Origin: Flectonema sp. DT1601
Lineage: Eukaryota; Euglenozoa; Diplonemea; Diplonemida; Diplonemidae
DNA: 64,000 nucleotides
Assembly (NCBI GenBank): GCA_964019425.1
Contig: OZ025828.1
Coordinates: 248,001-312,000, forward strand
Direction of reading: 5' to 3'
Shown piece by piece: positions 22,086 through 32,734 of this stretch; position 1 is the first letter of the stretch; each line of letters begins with the position of its first letter. The translations under genes were made by a program, and so were the position numbers. The notes beneath the pieces are model-generated. The model did no database searches. It worked only from the letters and a program-made list of their open reading frames with translations, and had not been told where the DNA came from.

Positions 22086-22761
22086 TTGTTTAATTAAAGA
22101 AATAATTAGTTGTCACTAGTTTATTTATTTGATCGTGCCTTTTGTTATGTTTCGTTTTCTTGTAAAATCCTAGAAAAAGTTAATAAGATTATTTTGCAAT
22201 TTCATGTCAGAGATGAGAAATGTAAATTCCTACAAAAGAACAAAAAAAAAACGAACAGTTGTAACGAACGAGAAGATAGAAGACAAAAAAAATAAATGAA
22301 TTGAATAAAAAAGTATATTCCTAATGATATTGCTTGTTTAACTCTAGTTGTTGTTTTTGTTGTTATTATTTTGGTTTATTTTTTAGACCTACGTAGAAGA
22401 TGGAGAATAACTCAGATTAAGTATAATGCAAGCAAATTCCCTGAGTGCCAGTTATACTATCTAAGATCAAGGAAATACAAGGCTTTCATCTGATTGGTTG
22501 TTTTTTTTTTTTTTTTTAAATTGAAAAATGCAATGTTAAACATTATTGTGGTTAGCAAATCGAAAAAGAAAAATGAAACAATTACATTAAATCAGACAGT
22601 AAACGAAAAAAATCAATTCTAAATAAGCAGAATAGTGACTGTCAACAAAGAATTTTCTTCTATAAAAGTACAAAAATAGGGTTAATCATTGATAAGATAT
22701 TGTCTGTGTGTTTTCGTTCTTTACGAGACAAAAAAACCAATTAATTATTATTATTTTTTTT
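22086..22761. other. Intergenic, A/T-rich
   Basis: Between the end of the array and the 3' end of the coiled-coil gene. It contains A and T runs (for example T17-18 near 22501) and no supported ORF on either strand. Confidence 0.6.
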
Positions 22762-25700
22762 TTAAATTAAAAGATCACTATTGAGGATAACGTTTTGTTT
22801 ATTGGTAAGAAATGTCTCTCTCAACCATTGATGGTATTGTAGACGGGTATCACTATTCATTTTGCTGCAATTGTTATAAACATCCTGTGCAGACAGGATA
22901 TTATCATCTTTAATAATTTTTTTAAGTGAGGCTTCGAGAAGAACAAATTCACGTGCTGTTAATTCCTTTTGACCAACAGAATTAGATTGAGGTGAAACAG
23001 ATTTTTTATTAATTTTTTGTTTTTGTTTTTTATTTAAACTTGCATAACCGGATCTAATTTTATTATTATTATTATTATTATTTTCTTTATTTAAATTCGA
23101 ATTTCCGTTTTCGATTAACACCAATGATAATAATGATCTCAGAACAGACTTAGTGACAACACCCGTGCGTGAAATCCTTTTGACGTATCTATAAAAAGTT
23201 TCGGCAGAGCAGACGACACCACACTGTGATAACAAAGGCCTCAGTGTTGATATTGTAATAATATGGTCATCAGAACCGGGAGATAAGCTTGAAATGAATA
23301 GTTTACTCCCATAAAAATTTAGTATCTGAATAACTGAATTTCTAATAACAACAAGTTGTTCAGTATTAGCATTATTGATATCAATCGGCGACCGTTGTTG
23401 CAGTGGAATTGATTTTCTATTCTTTTCAACAATGTTTTTTCCTTCCTTATAAAGAACTGTTTTTGGTATACTTCTACACCTGTTTCTCTCGGGAGACGGA
23501 GAAATACACATCACAACACTCTTCTCTGAACTACAAGATGAATCTTCGATATCTGTGTTTGATGATGGCGTCACATCTTCTATAAACATGTCTTCATGAA
23601 CAGTTGAAATCGTTGTATTTATAGTTTTATTTGATAAGTCAGATTCTAATTTTAATTTACTAATCGTTTGTCGTGGAACTCGCTTTGCCAAATCTGCATA
23701 TCCCATCACCGATGAGGCTGTTGGTTTATTTACTTTAGAACATCCAACTTTAAGTAGATCTGTATCAGTAATAACTGCTGCCGATGTCATTTTTTTAATA
23801 GGTACTTGTTTAGGTAAAACAGCTGTTGAAGCTTTAGTGTTAATAGGAGTCTGTTTGGTGAGTGAAGGAGCTATCTCTTTACGTAATGAATAGGAACTAA
23901 TCACTTTTGATGGATCTTTTTTAACAGGAACAGAAGCCCTCAACACATTGCTTTTCGATGTCCTACTCGGTACCGATGAGGATCTTACTTGCGGATGAAT
24001 TCGCTTTATTGATTTCGTCAATTTCGGTTGAACTTTTGCACTATTAGAACGCGGCTTTATCGGATTCATTTTGTTGCTTTTTCCATCCGAGACGGGTGTT
24101 GACTTGACGACTATCTGTTGAATAACATCCAAAGAAGGTAATTGAGTTTTTTGAGAAACAATTTTCTGCGGAGGGGAACCCTCACTGTCAAGGGGACTTA
24201 GAAAAGGTTGTAAGGTTTGCTTTACAGATGCTACTTTTCTTTTAATCTCAGATTCAGATTCAATGCTTTCATCATCATCACTACTCTGATCAGCCTCACG
24301 CATCCTTTCTATTAATAGTTGTGCGGAATGACGAGCTTCTGCGATGTTCTCCTCAACAATTTCAGATTGATTGATGTCATCTTTCAAAACTGATCTAACT
24401 TTTTTAGTAAGTTGATATTCAATAGACTCTGGTGATGGTTTGCTTGGTTTTGATGGTTCCTTAACAACTAATGGTTTCTGTATTGACTCTCGTGAAGTAC
24501 AGCTACTGATTTCAATGGAAGTAAACGGTTCTAAAATTTCAGGCTTCAGAGGTATACTCGGAGGAGTGACTGCATCAAACTCTTCAAGACCATCACTGGG
24601 TGACATAATACTGTGGTATTTAGGTGATTCAACAACTCTGGTGGTAGATTGCGTTCGCTGTTGAGCTGAAATCAGCTTTTGCCTAAATGACCACGTTCTT
24701 TGTTTTTCAGTTTTTAAATCTGATAGCAATTTATTTTTTTCTTCTGAAATACTCGCTATAAGTTCCGCTCTTTCAAGTGCCCAATCGTTTAGGTCGTTTC
24801 GTTTTTCGTCTTCGAGGTAGTGGAGTTGACTTGTTTGCTGTCTAAGATCTTTTTGCAATTTCATATTTGCATTGTTTAAAATGTTTATTTGACGATTAAG
24901 CGCATCGTAGTCCGGCAACGATGATGTTTGTACCTGTCTCGAACAAAGCTGTTTCTGAATTTCAACTTGTATCGCAATGGTGTTTTTGTCAGGTAATTTC
25001 ATCATATGAAGATTCAACTTATCGTTGAGTGTTTCAATCTCTTTGATTAGATTGCCTCTCTCTAAGGCATGGTTTGTTTCTGATGTCTGCTTTTGATGTT
25101 TTACTCCCTTCAGTAGCAAGTTTACGTTCGATAATTCCTCCATAAGTTCGGCATTTGAGGCAACCACAGTAGCGATTTCTTCACTTGCCAGAAGTAACTT
25201 ATTTTTCATTTCCATTGACTCTTGACCAAGTTTTACTTTACTTTTCTCAGCTGTATCAGTTGTTAGGGAGAGAAGGTGTTCTACATTTGAGTTATGAGTT
25301 CGTCGTTCAGAAGCGGATAATCGACGTAGATTTGATAAATCACGTTTGACGTTTTGAAGATCGTCGCTGGTCTTCTGAAGTTTGTTTTCAACAGAAGACG
25401 CGTGTTTTTCAGATTTTTGAAGATCTAATTTTACTGAAAGCGTTTCTTTTTTTGATTCTTCAAGACGTGTTTCAACTTTTTGAAGTTTCGTCGACGTTTG
25501 TTGTGATATCAAGGGTTCAGAAACAGTTCGTTTATTTGTTTCTATTAATGTCTCATTCAGTTTTTCAATAGTGTCGTATTCTTCCAATAGCTGACCGTAC
25601 TTAAGTCCTAAACTCGCGAGTTCCGTTTCCAGCAAGCGAATTTGAACTAAATTAGTAGTGTCAGACGCTCGTACCAAATTCTTAACTGCGATCAAATCTT

Positions 25701-27690
25701 CTGTTGAAGAGTCGCTCATTTGTGAAATCATTTGAGATTGTTTTCTTCCCAAAACTTCTAATTTTTGTTGTAATTTTTTATAATTCTCTTCTGAAGATGA
25801 GAGCTCGTCGTTTAAAAATTTTATTTTGTGATTTGAGTCGTCTCTGATATCTGACACCTGTCTGTTTAGAATCGATTCTTTGCTGCTGAATGCCGCAGCT
25901 TCTGATTTTAACAAAATCACAGACCGACGTAACGCATCACGTTCTTTTGATATATCTGAGAGAATTACGTGAACGTTCCCATCGCCTTCATTAGGAATGA
26001 AGCTTTGAACCGTTGATTGGCTTTCTAAAAATAAGCTTTTAGAACGTTCTTTAACTAGATTATGTTCTAATATTCTCATTTGATGATTTTGTTTTTCGAG
26101 TTGTCGTCGTAGCCGATCACACGTTACGACATCTGCTACTCCATTTTGAACACAGATTAGGTCAAACTGCGCTTCAGATTCTATAAGCTGCTTCGTCTCA
26201 CTCATATTTGAGATTACATCACTTCGAACAGCTGAAAGTTGTCGTAGTCCAGGAGTATAGTTTTTGTTGTTGCGGAGATTCAGAGTTTTTTCAACCGATT
26301 CAATCTGTTGAAGCAAACTAACAGAGTCGATATCTTCACCACAGCTTGAATTACGATCCTTTTTTTGTATTCCAGAAGAGTCAAGAATCACATCAGCGAT
26401 TGTCGTTAAATCACTACTACTACTAGTATTATTATTATTATCATCATCATCAGAGCCAGAGATCGTCTTCGGTTCAAAAGATTGCAACGATCCGACTGCC
26501 GATTGAATTGATGCTGCTTTCTTAAAACCATCATTACTATACTCTAAGTCATGATCTGTTGTAATGCTGTCGATGAATAGTTCTGTGTTAGACACCAAAC
26601 TACTATTAATGGATGTTATTACAATGAGTGACAACGCCGCAGTGATGATAATAGGATCAACTCCATCAAAAGAATATTTATTTTTTATAATTCCAACGAA
26701 AACATCTGAAACAGAAACCTTAGAAGTACTCACAACTGAAGTATATAAAGCCATATCAAGCGGAGATGACTCTTCTGTCGTGAGTTCACTGACGGTGTCA
26801 GTCGCTTCATATATTGATGAAAAAGTTCGACCTCCAAGTGGATGTCGAGGAGTGTCTGATAAGTCAGTTATTGGATCATCAGATCGAAGGCTACCTGAAT
26901 AGGCTTTATTTAGTTCCATTTGATCTCTTGTTGGTTCGTCATTTATAACACTGCTGCTACTGTTGCCACCAACACAGACGATGGTCGCATCTAAAGGAGC
27001 TGGAAAATTAAATTTTTTAAAAGATTTCTTCGATTCATCATTAACAGTTTCATCTTTTTTATTTACTAATTCAGGCATCGGTTTTGGATCTGATTGGTGG
27101 ACTACTTCGGGTGAGACTTTTGATATTTCTGTGAGAGAATCATCGTCTTCGTCAGAAGAAGAATCAACCTTCTTCTGTTGCTCACCACCTTTTGGAGTTT
27201 CTGATAATTCTGTTAGCGGACTGTCACTGGATTCGAATGTAATATTTTGTTTTGAATCATCTTTACGATGCGGAGTATCGGACAAGTCAGTTAAAGGATC
27301 GTCATCATCTGAACTCTCAGATTGATCATTATTTTGATTAACAACACTTTCTGTTGTTTGTTTTATCTCATCTGTTTGTCGATTTCGATCAGAAGTTGCA
27401 ATGGATATTTCTGTAAGAGAATCATCACTCGAAGAATCATCATCAACGTTGCCAGATTTTGAATTAACATTCTCCGTTGAGCTGTCAACTATATCAGTTA
27501 GAGTCTCTTTCTCACGAGGTTGTTCCTTAACTGAACTAGATTGAGAACTATTATTCGAGTCTTCCTCTTCAGCTTTAACAGCACTGAGTGAACTTGTTTC
27601 CTCATCTGAATCACTTGTGTCTTCATTTAATAAATGTCGTCGTCTTGGTAACTCATCGTCGTCATCAGAAAATGACGACGAAGAACTCAT
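22762..27690 (-). CDS. Large coiled-coil protein with acidic N-terminus and repeated LT[DE][IL]S motifs
   Basis: 1642 residues in one exon. The N-terminal ~300 residues are acidic and Ser-rich and carry at least five copies of a short motif like DPLTDLSDTP (near residues 90, 131, 157, 184 and 272), with a weaker one near 63. Roughly residues 480-1010 form long heptad-rich coiled coil. The following part is basic and Ser/Pro-rich. The C-terminal ~250 residues look globular. An acceptor (TTCATTCTCTCATAG) lies 16 bases before the ATG. No family is recognised; a cytoskeletal, basal-body or scaffold role is plausible from the architecture only. The motif array suggests multivalent binding or phosphorylation of the Ser/Thr-Pro sites. 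Confidence 0.8.
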   Translation of the reverse strand: MSSSSSFSDDDDELPRRRHLLNEDTSDSDEETSSLSAVKAEEEDSNNSSQSSSVKEQPREKETLTDIVDSSTENVNSKSGNVDDDSSSDDSLTEISIATSDRNRQTDEIKQTTESVVNQNNDQSESSDDDDPLTDLSDTPHRKDDSKQNITFESSDSPLTELSETPKGGEQQKKVDSSSDEDDDSLTEISKVSPEVVHQSDPKPMPELVNKKDETVNDESKKSFKKFNFPAPLDATIVCVGGNSSSSVINDEPTRDQMELNKAYSGSLRSDDPITDLSDTPRHPLGGRTFSSIYEATDTVSELTTEESSPLDMALYTSVVSTSKVSVSDVFVGIIKNKYSFDGVDPIIITAALSLIVITSINSSLVSNTELFIDSITTDHDLEYSNDGFKKAASIQSAVGSLQSFEPKTISGSDDDDNNNNTSSSSDLTTIADVILDSSGIQKKDRNSSCGEDIDSVSLLQQIESVEKTLNLRNNKNYTPGLRQLSAVRSDVISNMSETKQLIESEAQFDLICVQNGVADVVTCDRLRRQLEKQNHQMRILEHNLVKERSKSLFLESQSTVQSFIPNEGDGNVHVILSDISKERDALRRSVILLKSEAAAFSSKESILNRQVSDIRDDSNHKIKFLNDELSSSEENYKKLQQKLEVLGRKQSQMISQMSDSSTEDLIAVKNLVRASDTTNLVQIRLLETELASLGLKYGQLLEEYDTIEKLNETLIETNKRTVSEPLISQQTSTKLQKVETRLEESKKETLSVKLDLQKSEKHASSVENKLQKTSDDLQNVKRDLSNLRRLSASERRTHNSNVEHLLSLTTDTAEKSKVKLGQESMEMKNKLLLASEEIATVVASNAELMEELSNVNLLLKGVKHQKQTSETNHALERGNLIKEIETLNDKLNLHMMKLPDKNTIAIQVEIQKQLCSRQVQTSSLPDYDALNRQINILNNANMKLQKDLRQQTSQLHYLEDEKRNDLNDWALERAELIASISEEKNKLLSDLKTEKQRTWSFRQKLISAQQRTQSTTRVVESPKYHSIMSPSDGLEEFDAVTPPSIPLKPEILEPFTSIEISSCTSRESIQKPLVVKEPSKPSKPSPESIEYQLTKKVRSVLKDDINQSEIVEENIAEARHSAQLLIERMREADQSSDDDESIESESEIKRKVASVKQTLQPFLSPLDSEGSPPQKIVSQKTQLPSLDVIQQIVVKSTPVSDGKSNKMNPIKPRSNSAKVQPKLTKSIKRIHPQVRSSSVPSRTSKSNVLRASVPVKKDPSKVISSYSLRKEIAPSLTKQTPINTKASTAVLPKQVPIKKMTSAAVITDTDLLKVGCSKVNKPTASSVMGYADLAKRVPRQTISKLKLESDLSNKTINTTISTVHEDMFIEDVTPSSNTDIEDSSCSSEKSVVMCISPSPERNRCRSIPKTVLYKEGKNIVEKNRKSIPLQQRSPIDINNANTEQLVVIRNSVIQILNFYGSKLFISSLSPGSDDHIITISTLRPLLSQCGVVCSAETFYRYVKRISRTGVVTKSVLRSLLSLVLIENGNSNLNKENNNNNNNKIRSGYASLNKKQKQKINKKSVSPQSNSVGQKELTAREFVLLEASLKKIIKDDNILSAQDVYNNCSKMNSDTRLQYHQWLRETFLTNKQNVILNSDLLI

Positions 27691-28043
27691 TATCTACCAA
27701 CCTATGAGAGAATGAAATTAACTTTAAAAAACACAACTATAAATAGGAATACAGCACTTGGATGACCTAATTGCTTCTTACAATTCATGTTTAACCATTA
27801 TCATCAAAGTTAGCTTTACTCATCACGTGTGAGTGTGTTGTGCTATCTGAATCTGTTAAAAAAAGAAACACATCATTTTATATTTTATCATGTTACAAAA
27901 GCGGTATTGAAACCGGTCCCGGTCCCCAAGGTTAGGAGAGTTTGTGACTTTTGGTTTTGTTCCGCACGTTAAATGAATAACTCGCCTTGAGTTGCATGCA
28001 ATGGAATAATCTCTCAGAATACCGTCTAAAATTAAAAAAACAA

Positions 28044-28673
28044 CTACATTACTGAACAGTATGACTCGTTTGGTTTTTCTCGTAGTCTGTCAGCGGCTTC
28101 GATTGCTGCAATTTTTTGTTGTAAAGTCGCAACAGACCGAGTCCATTTTGGATACACGTCAGATGAAAATCTCATCCACTGCTCATGATGAGGTTGAAGA
28201 ATAGCAGCAAGTTGTTTTGCGGCATTAACTTGCAAGTTAACTGCCTGTTCTCGTTGATGAGAAGTTATTGAAGAACCAGCCTTAGCAATTCTTTTATTAA
28301 GTGTGTCTTCCTCTACTTGTAGATGTTGAAGACGACTCGCCATGTTATCTCTTTCACTTTGAATCTTCTTAACAGCCCTTGACAGTTCTTTGTGTAGTGG
28401 ATCTGTACTGTTTTCAACTAATTCGTTCAATCTCCTTTCTCGGTTACTTATAACTGTGCTTGCGGGTGCTACTACTTGTTTTGTTAAGGAATCAATGTCG
28501 TCTTTATGTTGAGACATCAGCACAGCTAACTCGCTATAAAATTCTAATTTTGCCTGTAATGTACTTATCTCACTGTGGATCGCTGAAGGACTGCTCATTG
28601 AAGAAACAGACACCATTTGCTGTTCTAAGTCCTCATTCGTGAAGGTCCCCTCAGATGCTGGTATTGCCGCCAT
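28044..28673 (-). CDS. Coiled-coil protein with C-terminal CaaX box
   Basis: 209 residues, mostly helical with heptads (about 35-150), ending in Cys-Ser-Val-Met. That ending fits a CaaX prenylation signal, so membrane attachment by a farnesyl group is predicted. The start is supported by an acceptor (TTGCTAATACAG) about 23 bases upstream. I do not recognise the family. The mix of coiled coil and lipid anchor suggests a tether or trafficking adaptor (inference). Confidence 0.75.
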   Translation of the reverse strand: MAAIPASEGTFTNEDLEQQMVSVSSMSSPSAIHSEISTLQAKLEFYSELAVLMSQHKDDIDSLTKQVVAPASTVISNRERRLNELVENSTDPLHKELSRAVKKIQSERDNMASRLQHLQVEEDTLNKRIAKAGSSITSHQREQAVNLQVNAAKQLAAILQPHHEQWMRFSSDVYPKWTRSVATLQQKIAAIEAADRLREKPNESYCSVM

Positions 28674-28679
28674 AGTATT

Positions 28680-30582
28680 TGATACCAGGTGCCTGTATTA
28701 GCAAATAAAATACATTATTTTTTTCCTACTTTTTTTTTTTTTTTTCCTTCCACCCTACTAAGCTATTCCAAACAAGAGAATCAGCAGAAAGATAGGCAAA
28801 ACAAAAACAAAAAAAAAAGATCTGAGTAAGTGATGTAATATGATCTTCTTTTTTTTTTTTTTCTCTTTTTTTTCTTCCTTACCTTGACCTTTAAGGTGTA
28901 AGAGTGAATCAGAATAAAAATCAATATCGATAAACACCAACAGGATATAAGACAGGGGTAAACTTTTTTTTTTGTTAGTTTTTTTCCCCAACTTAAAAAT
29001 TTCCCTTGGTGTTCCTCGGCAAAATCATATCTTTTTCACTCACATATGTGTTGCTTTTTTTTTTTTTTTTTTTTTTTTCGGTGTGTGTGCAAAATGGAGT
29101 TGTGTACTGGGCAAAAAGAAAATATGAAGAACCGAAGAAAGGGGGGGGAAATAACAGGGTGGGAACAGATCATTTGATAAAAACGTGGATCGCACCATCA
29201 AACAAAAAAAAATGAAAAACAACAACAGGGGAAATGCTATGCTCGTTGTGTAAATGGAAACCCAACACGCAATGGTGCTGCGGATATATTGGTTTCCAGC
29301 TTTGGTTAGCAAGCCAATGAAGGGAAACATCAACTGCACTACTTGCGATAATAGTCCAAAGTAAGTAGTAAAATGCGACATGACCTACCCAGTAATCGGT
29401 AGACACCAAAGCAAGTAATCTCTTCATTTTAGTGAGAGAAAACTAGACAGGAAAAAAAAGAAGAAAAAAAACTAATTGACTGACTGACTGAAAAACTTCT
29501 TGAAAGAGGATGAGGACTTCTTTTTCAAAAAGTATTTTTAAAAAAGAATGAAAACAAAAGAACACAACCAACAAAAGAAGAAGAGGAATAAATTGATTTT
29601 TTTTTTTTTTTTTTTTTTTCTCAAAAGAGACTTTTACACATTACATTCCTCATTTCTAGCCTACGCAGATCACAAAAAAAACATTGCAGACCGAAAGACT
29701 TCCCAGAGCTACCCTCTCAGATGCTAAAAGTACGAATTGGTCGCGGGCTGTGAAGGAACGAGACGCAATAAAACCTGCCTCTGATCTCTGGGAGGATTTG
29801 CGACAGAGAATACACCATGTCATCAGTTTATAGAAACTAGCTTTCGACAGCGACCAGAGTAGAGGGAAAAAGCAGAAATTATGAAAGAACACAACATTTG
29901 AAAGCTTTTGTAAACCCGCATTGCGCGAGCGCATTAAAGATCCGCTAGAGAGTGGTGGTGTTGTGGGTGTGCTTTTTTGACTTTTTTTTATTTTTATGAT
30001 ACGTTAAACTATCGAAGTAAGTGACTAAGCGGGGGGTTAAATATGAAAGAAAAAAAAGAACGGGCAGTGCAAACGTTCTTTTTCAGGTCAAAACACAACT
30101 AAAAGGAGGTCCGAAGAAAAAGAGAGAAAAAAAAAAAAACTAAAGACGACCTTAAGAATGGAAAAAAGGGGAGGGCTGCTGTTTATTATTATTTTTTTTT
30201 TTTTAAAACTTAACTGGCAACTACTTTCTTTTTTTCTTCTTCTTGTTAATCATATGTAAGAAAACACTCTTACTCACCCACACGCAAAATACTTTCCAAT
30301 CACACAAATCAAAAACACAAACAGAAGTGTGTTTTTTTTTTTTTTTTTTTTTTTTTGGAGGGGTGGAAACACCTTACCACTTTGCTCCGATCACTGGATA
30401 GCTTCAGAATTTTTTTTTTAGTAACCTGATTAGTTAGAGAACAGGGAATATAAAAAAAAATTACAGATGAAAAAGAGGAAAAAAACAAAAAAGGGGGAAG
30501 GGGGGTACTTACTGTTCATGGTCTATTACTCAGAGCTACAATATCAGAATCTACTTGAATCTTGTTTATGAAAAAACGTAAT
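28680..30582. other. Intergenic, homopolymer-rich, no supported gene
   Basis: Many T and A tracts. Two overlapping hydrophobic ORFs on the minus strand (29040-29427) compete in different frames and neither has support. At about 30426-30512 splice-like signals continue the 3' end of the 74-residue gene: a donor GTAAGT after ACCATGAACA and an acceptor preceded by CTAACTAATCAG. This is a possible 3'-UTR intron. Confidence 0.45.
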
Positions 30583-30870
30583 TCAAAATCCTCCTGTTCC
30601 AGGTGAAGGTTGCGTTAGATCAAAAGGATAAACTCTGTACCCCACATCTGATCGAGGCAGGGTTACGTTTCCTGTTTATTTATAATTATTATTTCTTATT
30701 TTTTTCTTACGTACGAATAACCAAATAAACATACCAGACCCCCACTGAATAGTTACGGATCCAGTCGTTGCCGGTATAACGTAGTTTGGTATCCCTCCAT
30801 CCGCCTGCTGTGAAGATGCTGACGTAGTTGCAGTTGGAGCAGTCAAGACAACAGTTGATACACTCGGCAT
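30583..30870 (-). CDS. Small two-exon protein, 74 residues
   Basis: Exon 1 is 30735-30870 and exon 2 is 30583-30671; the 63-base intron has a GTATGT donor and an AAACAG acceptor, and the join is in frame (136 + 89 = 225 bases). The product begins MPSVSTVVLTAPTATTS and ends DLTQPSPGTGGF, with a central IPNYVIPATTGSVTIQWG. There are no Cys, no signal peptide and no transmembrane segment. It lies directly downstream of the cyclophilin gene on the same strand. The family is not recognised. Precise splicing into an open frame with a clean stop argues that it is real. Confidence 0.6.
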
Positions 30871-31014
30871 GATGAACAAGTTTCTAAGGGGAACGTGAGA
30901 CACACACGGGAGGGGGGAACTTCCTGAAAGTAATGAAATAAATTTAATTTCAAAAAAAAAAAAAAAAAAAAAAACTACAATCACTATAAAGATACAGAAA
31001 CCACACCACCACCA

Positions 31015-31740
31015 TCACAATTTCTTAAACTTCTCTTCAAAACCTTTACTGGCACAGAATCCGACCAGAATACCAACAGCTAAGTACAGCAAGATGTCTT
31101 TAGTGAGTTTGATGTTGTTTTTAGGAGTAGTTGCAACCAGAGGTTTGACGACAAGTTGGTTACTCTCCTCAACTTTATATATAAATGTCGATAATATTTC
31201 AATACGTTCATTAGGCATAACAAAGATTCCTTTCTTGTGAGTCGAAACCTTTTCAATTTCAGAAAGAACAGAAAGCCCAGCTGTGACTTCACCAAATTGT
31301 GTATATTTCCCATCCATGTGTGGTTTTGTTCCCAACAAGATCGAAAATGAATTCGTTGCGGAATTTGGATCTTTTTTTCTACCCATGGAAAGGACTCCTC
31401 GAACATGTTTTAACTTCTTTGTGAACTCTCCTTTAATCTTTTTATTCGACAGAAGTTGTTGCTCTGAATTCATTGAAGCTCTCCTTCCCATGGAAGCGCT
31501 GGCAATCTGAATAACAAATCCTCTGTCAACCCTAAAGATGTGATTCGTATCAAATAATCCCATCACGAAGCACTCTAACATATGGTTAGTCGTAGTAGGA
31601 GACTCTTCAGCATAAAATCCAAATTCAATCTCACCCATAGTCGTTTGCATTACTACCCTTTCACTACTGAGTCTCCTCTGTAGAGAATCGACACCAACTA
31701 CAAACATTAAAGTGATTATTATCAAAGTGTACCATAACAT
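31015..31740 (-). CDS. Divergent membrane-anchored cyclophilin-type peptidyl-prolyl isomerase
   Basis: 241 residues. An N-terminal signal peptide (about 1-19) is followed by a cyclophilin fold: IFRVDRGFVIQ matches the usual FHRVI.GFMIQ block with Arg70 kept, and the MGRKKDPNSATNSFSI and KYTQFGEVTAGL blocks match the MA...PNS..SQFFI and FG.V..G blocks. The usual Gln of SQFFI is not kept. A transmembrane helix (about 217-234) and a lysine-rich end follow, so it is probably an ER-lumenal isomerase held by a C-terminal anchor. With two motif changes, activity is uncertain. Confidence 0.8.
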   Translation of the reverse strand: MLWYTLIIITLMFVVGVDSLQRRLSSERVVMQTTMGEIEFGFYAEESPTTTNHMLECFVMGLFDTNHIFRVDRGFVIQIASASMGRRASMNSEQQLLSNKKIKGEFTKKLKHVRGVLSMGRKKDPNSATNSFSILLGTKPHMDGKYTQFGEVTAGLSVLSEIEKVSTHKKGIFVMPNERIEILSTFIYKVEESNQLVVKPLVATTPKNNIKLTKDILLYLAVGILVGFCASKGFEEKFKKL

Positions 31741-32109
31741 GGTCTATTTTTTTCTAATAATTTTGTGATAATCGAGAGAGCACAATAAGGTAGAAATAGT
31801 ATCCCGCGATCGATTAGAGAAATGACACAACTCGGTTCTTGGTCATCACTTGGACTGTTTTAAAAAAAAAGGAAATGAATTGAAAGGAAATTGTTTTTCG
31901 CAGATGACAACAACACAATTCTTCAAACCACATTCAAGGAATAAAGATTAGTTATTTTTATAATTATTATTATTATTATTTTTTTTTTTTTTTTTAAATC
32001 GAGAAAAAAAATACAACGGTTTTTTTTTATGAGAATAGAGGGATGAAAAATCTAGTTTAGTTTTTTTTTTTACTTTTCTGGGAAAAAACGGAAACAGGAA
32101 AGAAGGGAA

Positions 32110-32146
<37 letters not shown>

Positions 32147-32696
32147 TTAACAACATTTCAGTGGAGGAAAAAAAAAAGAGAAAAAAAAAAAGAAACAAAT
32201 AATTAATAATAATCGTACAGCTGTCGTTCACTTAAGACAACTTATGAAGACTCACCAAGAGTGGTGCGCTGCAACATTTTAAAAAATAAAAAAAAAACCT
32301 GATCGTGCATCTTAAGAAGCTACGGTACAGTACTTGTGATCTGGAGCTTTTCCCAACGAAATAGAGGAAAGACCTCTACTAAAGTATTACATCTCTAAAG
32401 ATTTATTCGTACTGCTTGCGGACACATAATATGATGGTGGGTAATTCTGTTATCAGAAACACACGCGAATTTTTTTCTTTTTTTAGGAAAACCCTAATTC
32501 TGCACAAAACTTTTCAAACCCCGGATTTCAACACACTCAGTAAAACTTTCAGAGGATGAGAACACTACCTGAACCACAACCTGTAAGTCTGTACGGTAAT
32601 TTGTGTGGAGTTGGGCGGTTTTTTGAAACGTTGTGTTAAAATCCGTTGCTGGTTTGTGGGATTTTGAAATTATTTGTGCGGAATAAAGGGGATTTT

Positions 32697-32734
<38 letters not shown>

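Noticed and set aside
29040-29427. Hydrophobic minus-strand ORFs
   Set aside because: Two frames overlap, both dominated by homopolymer-encoded Phe/Lys, with no acceptor or start context.
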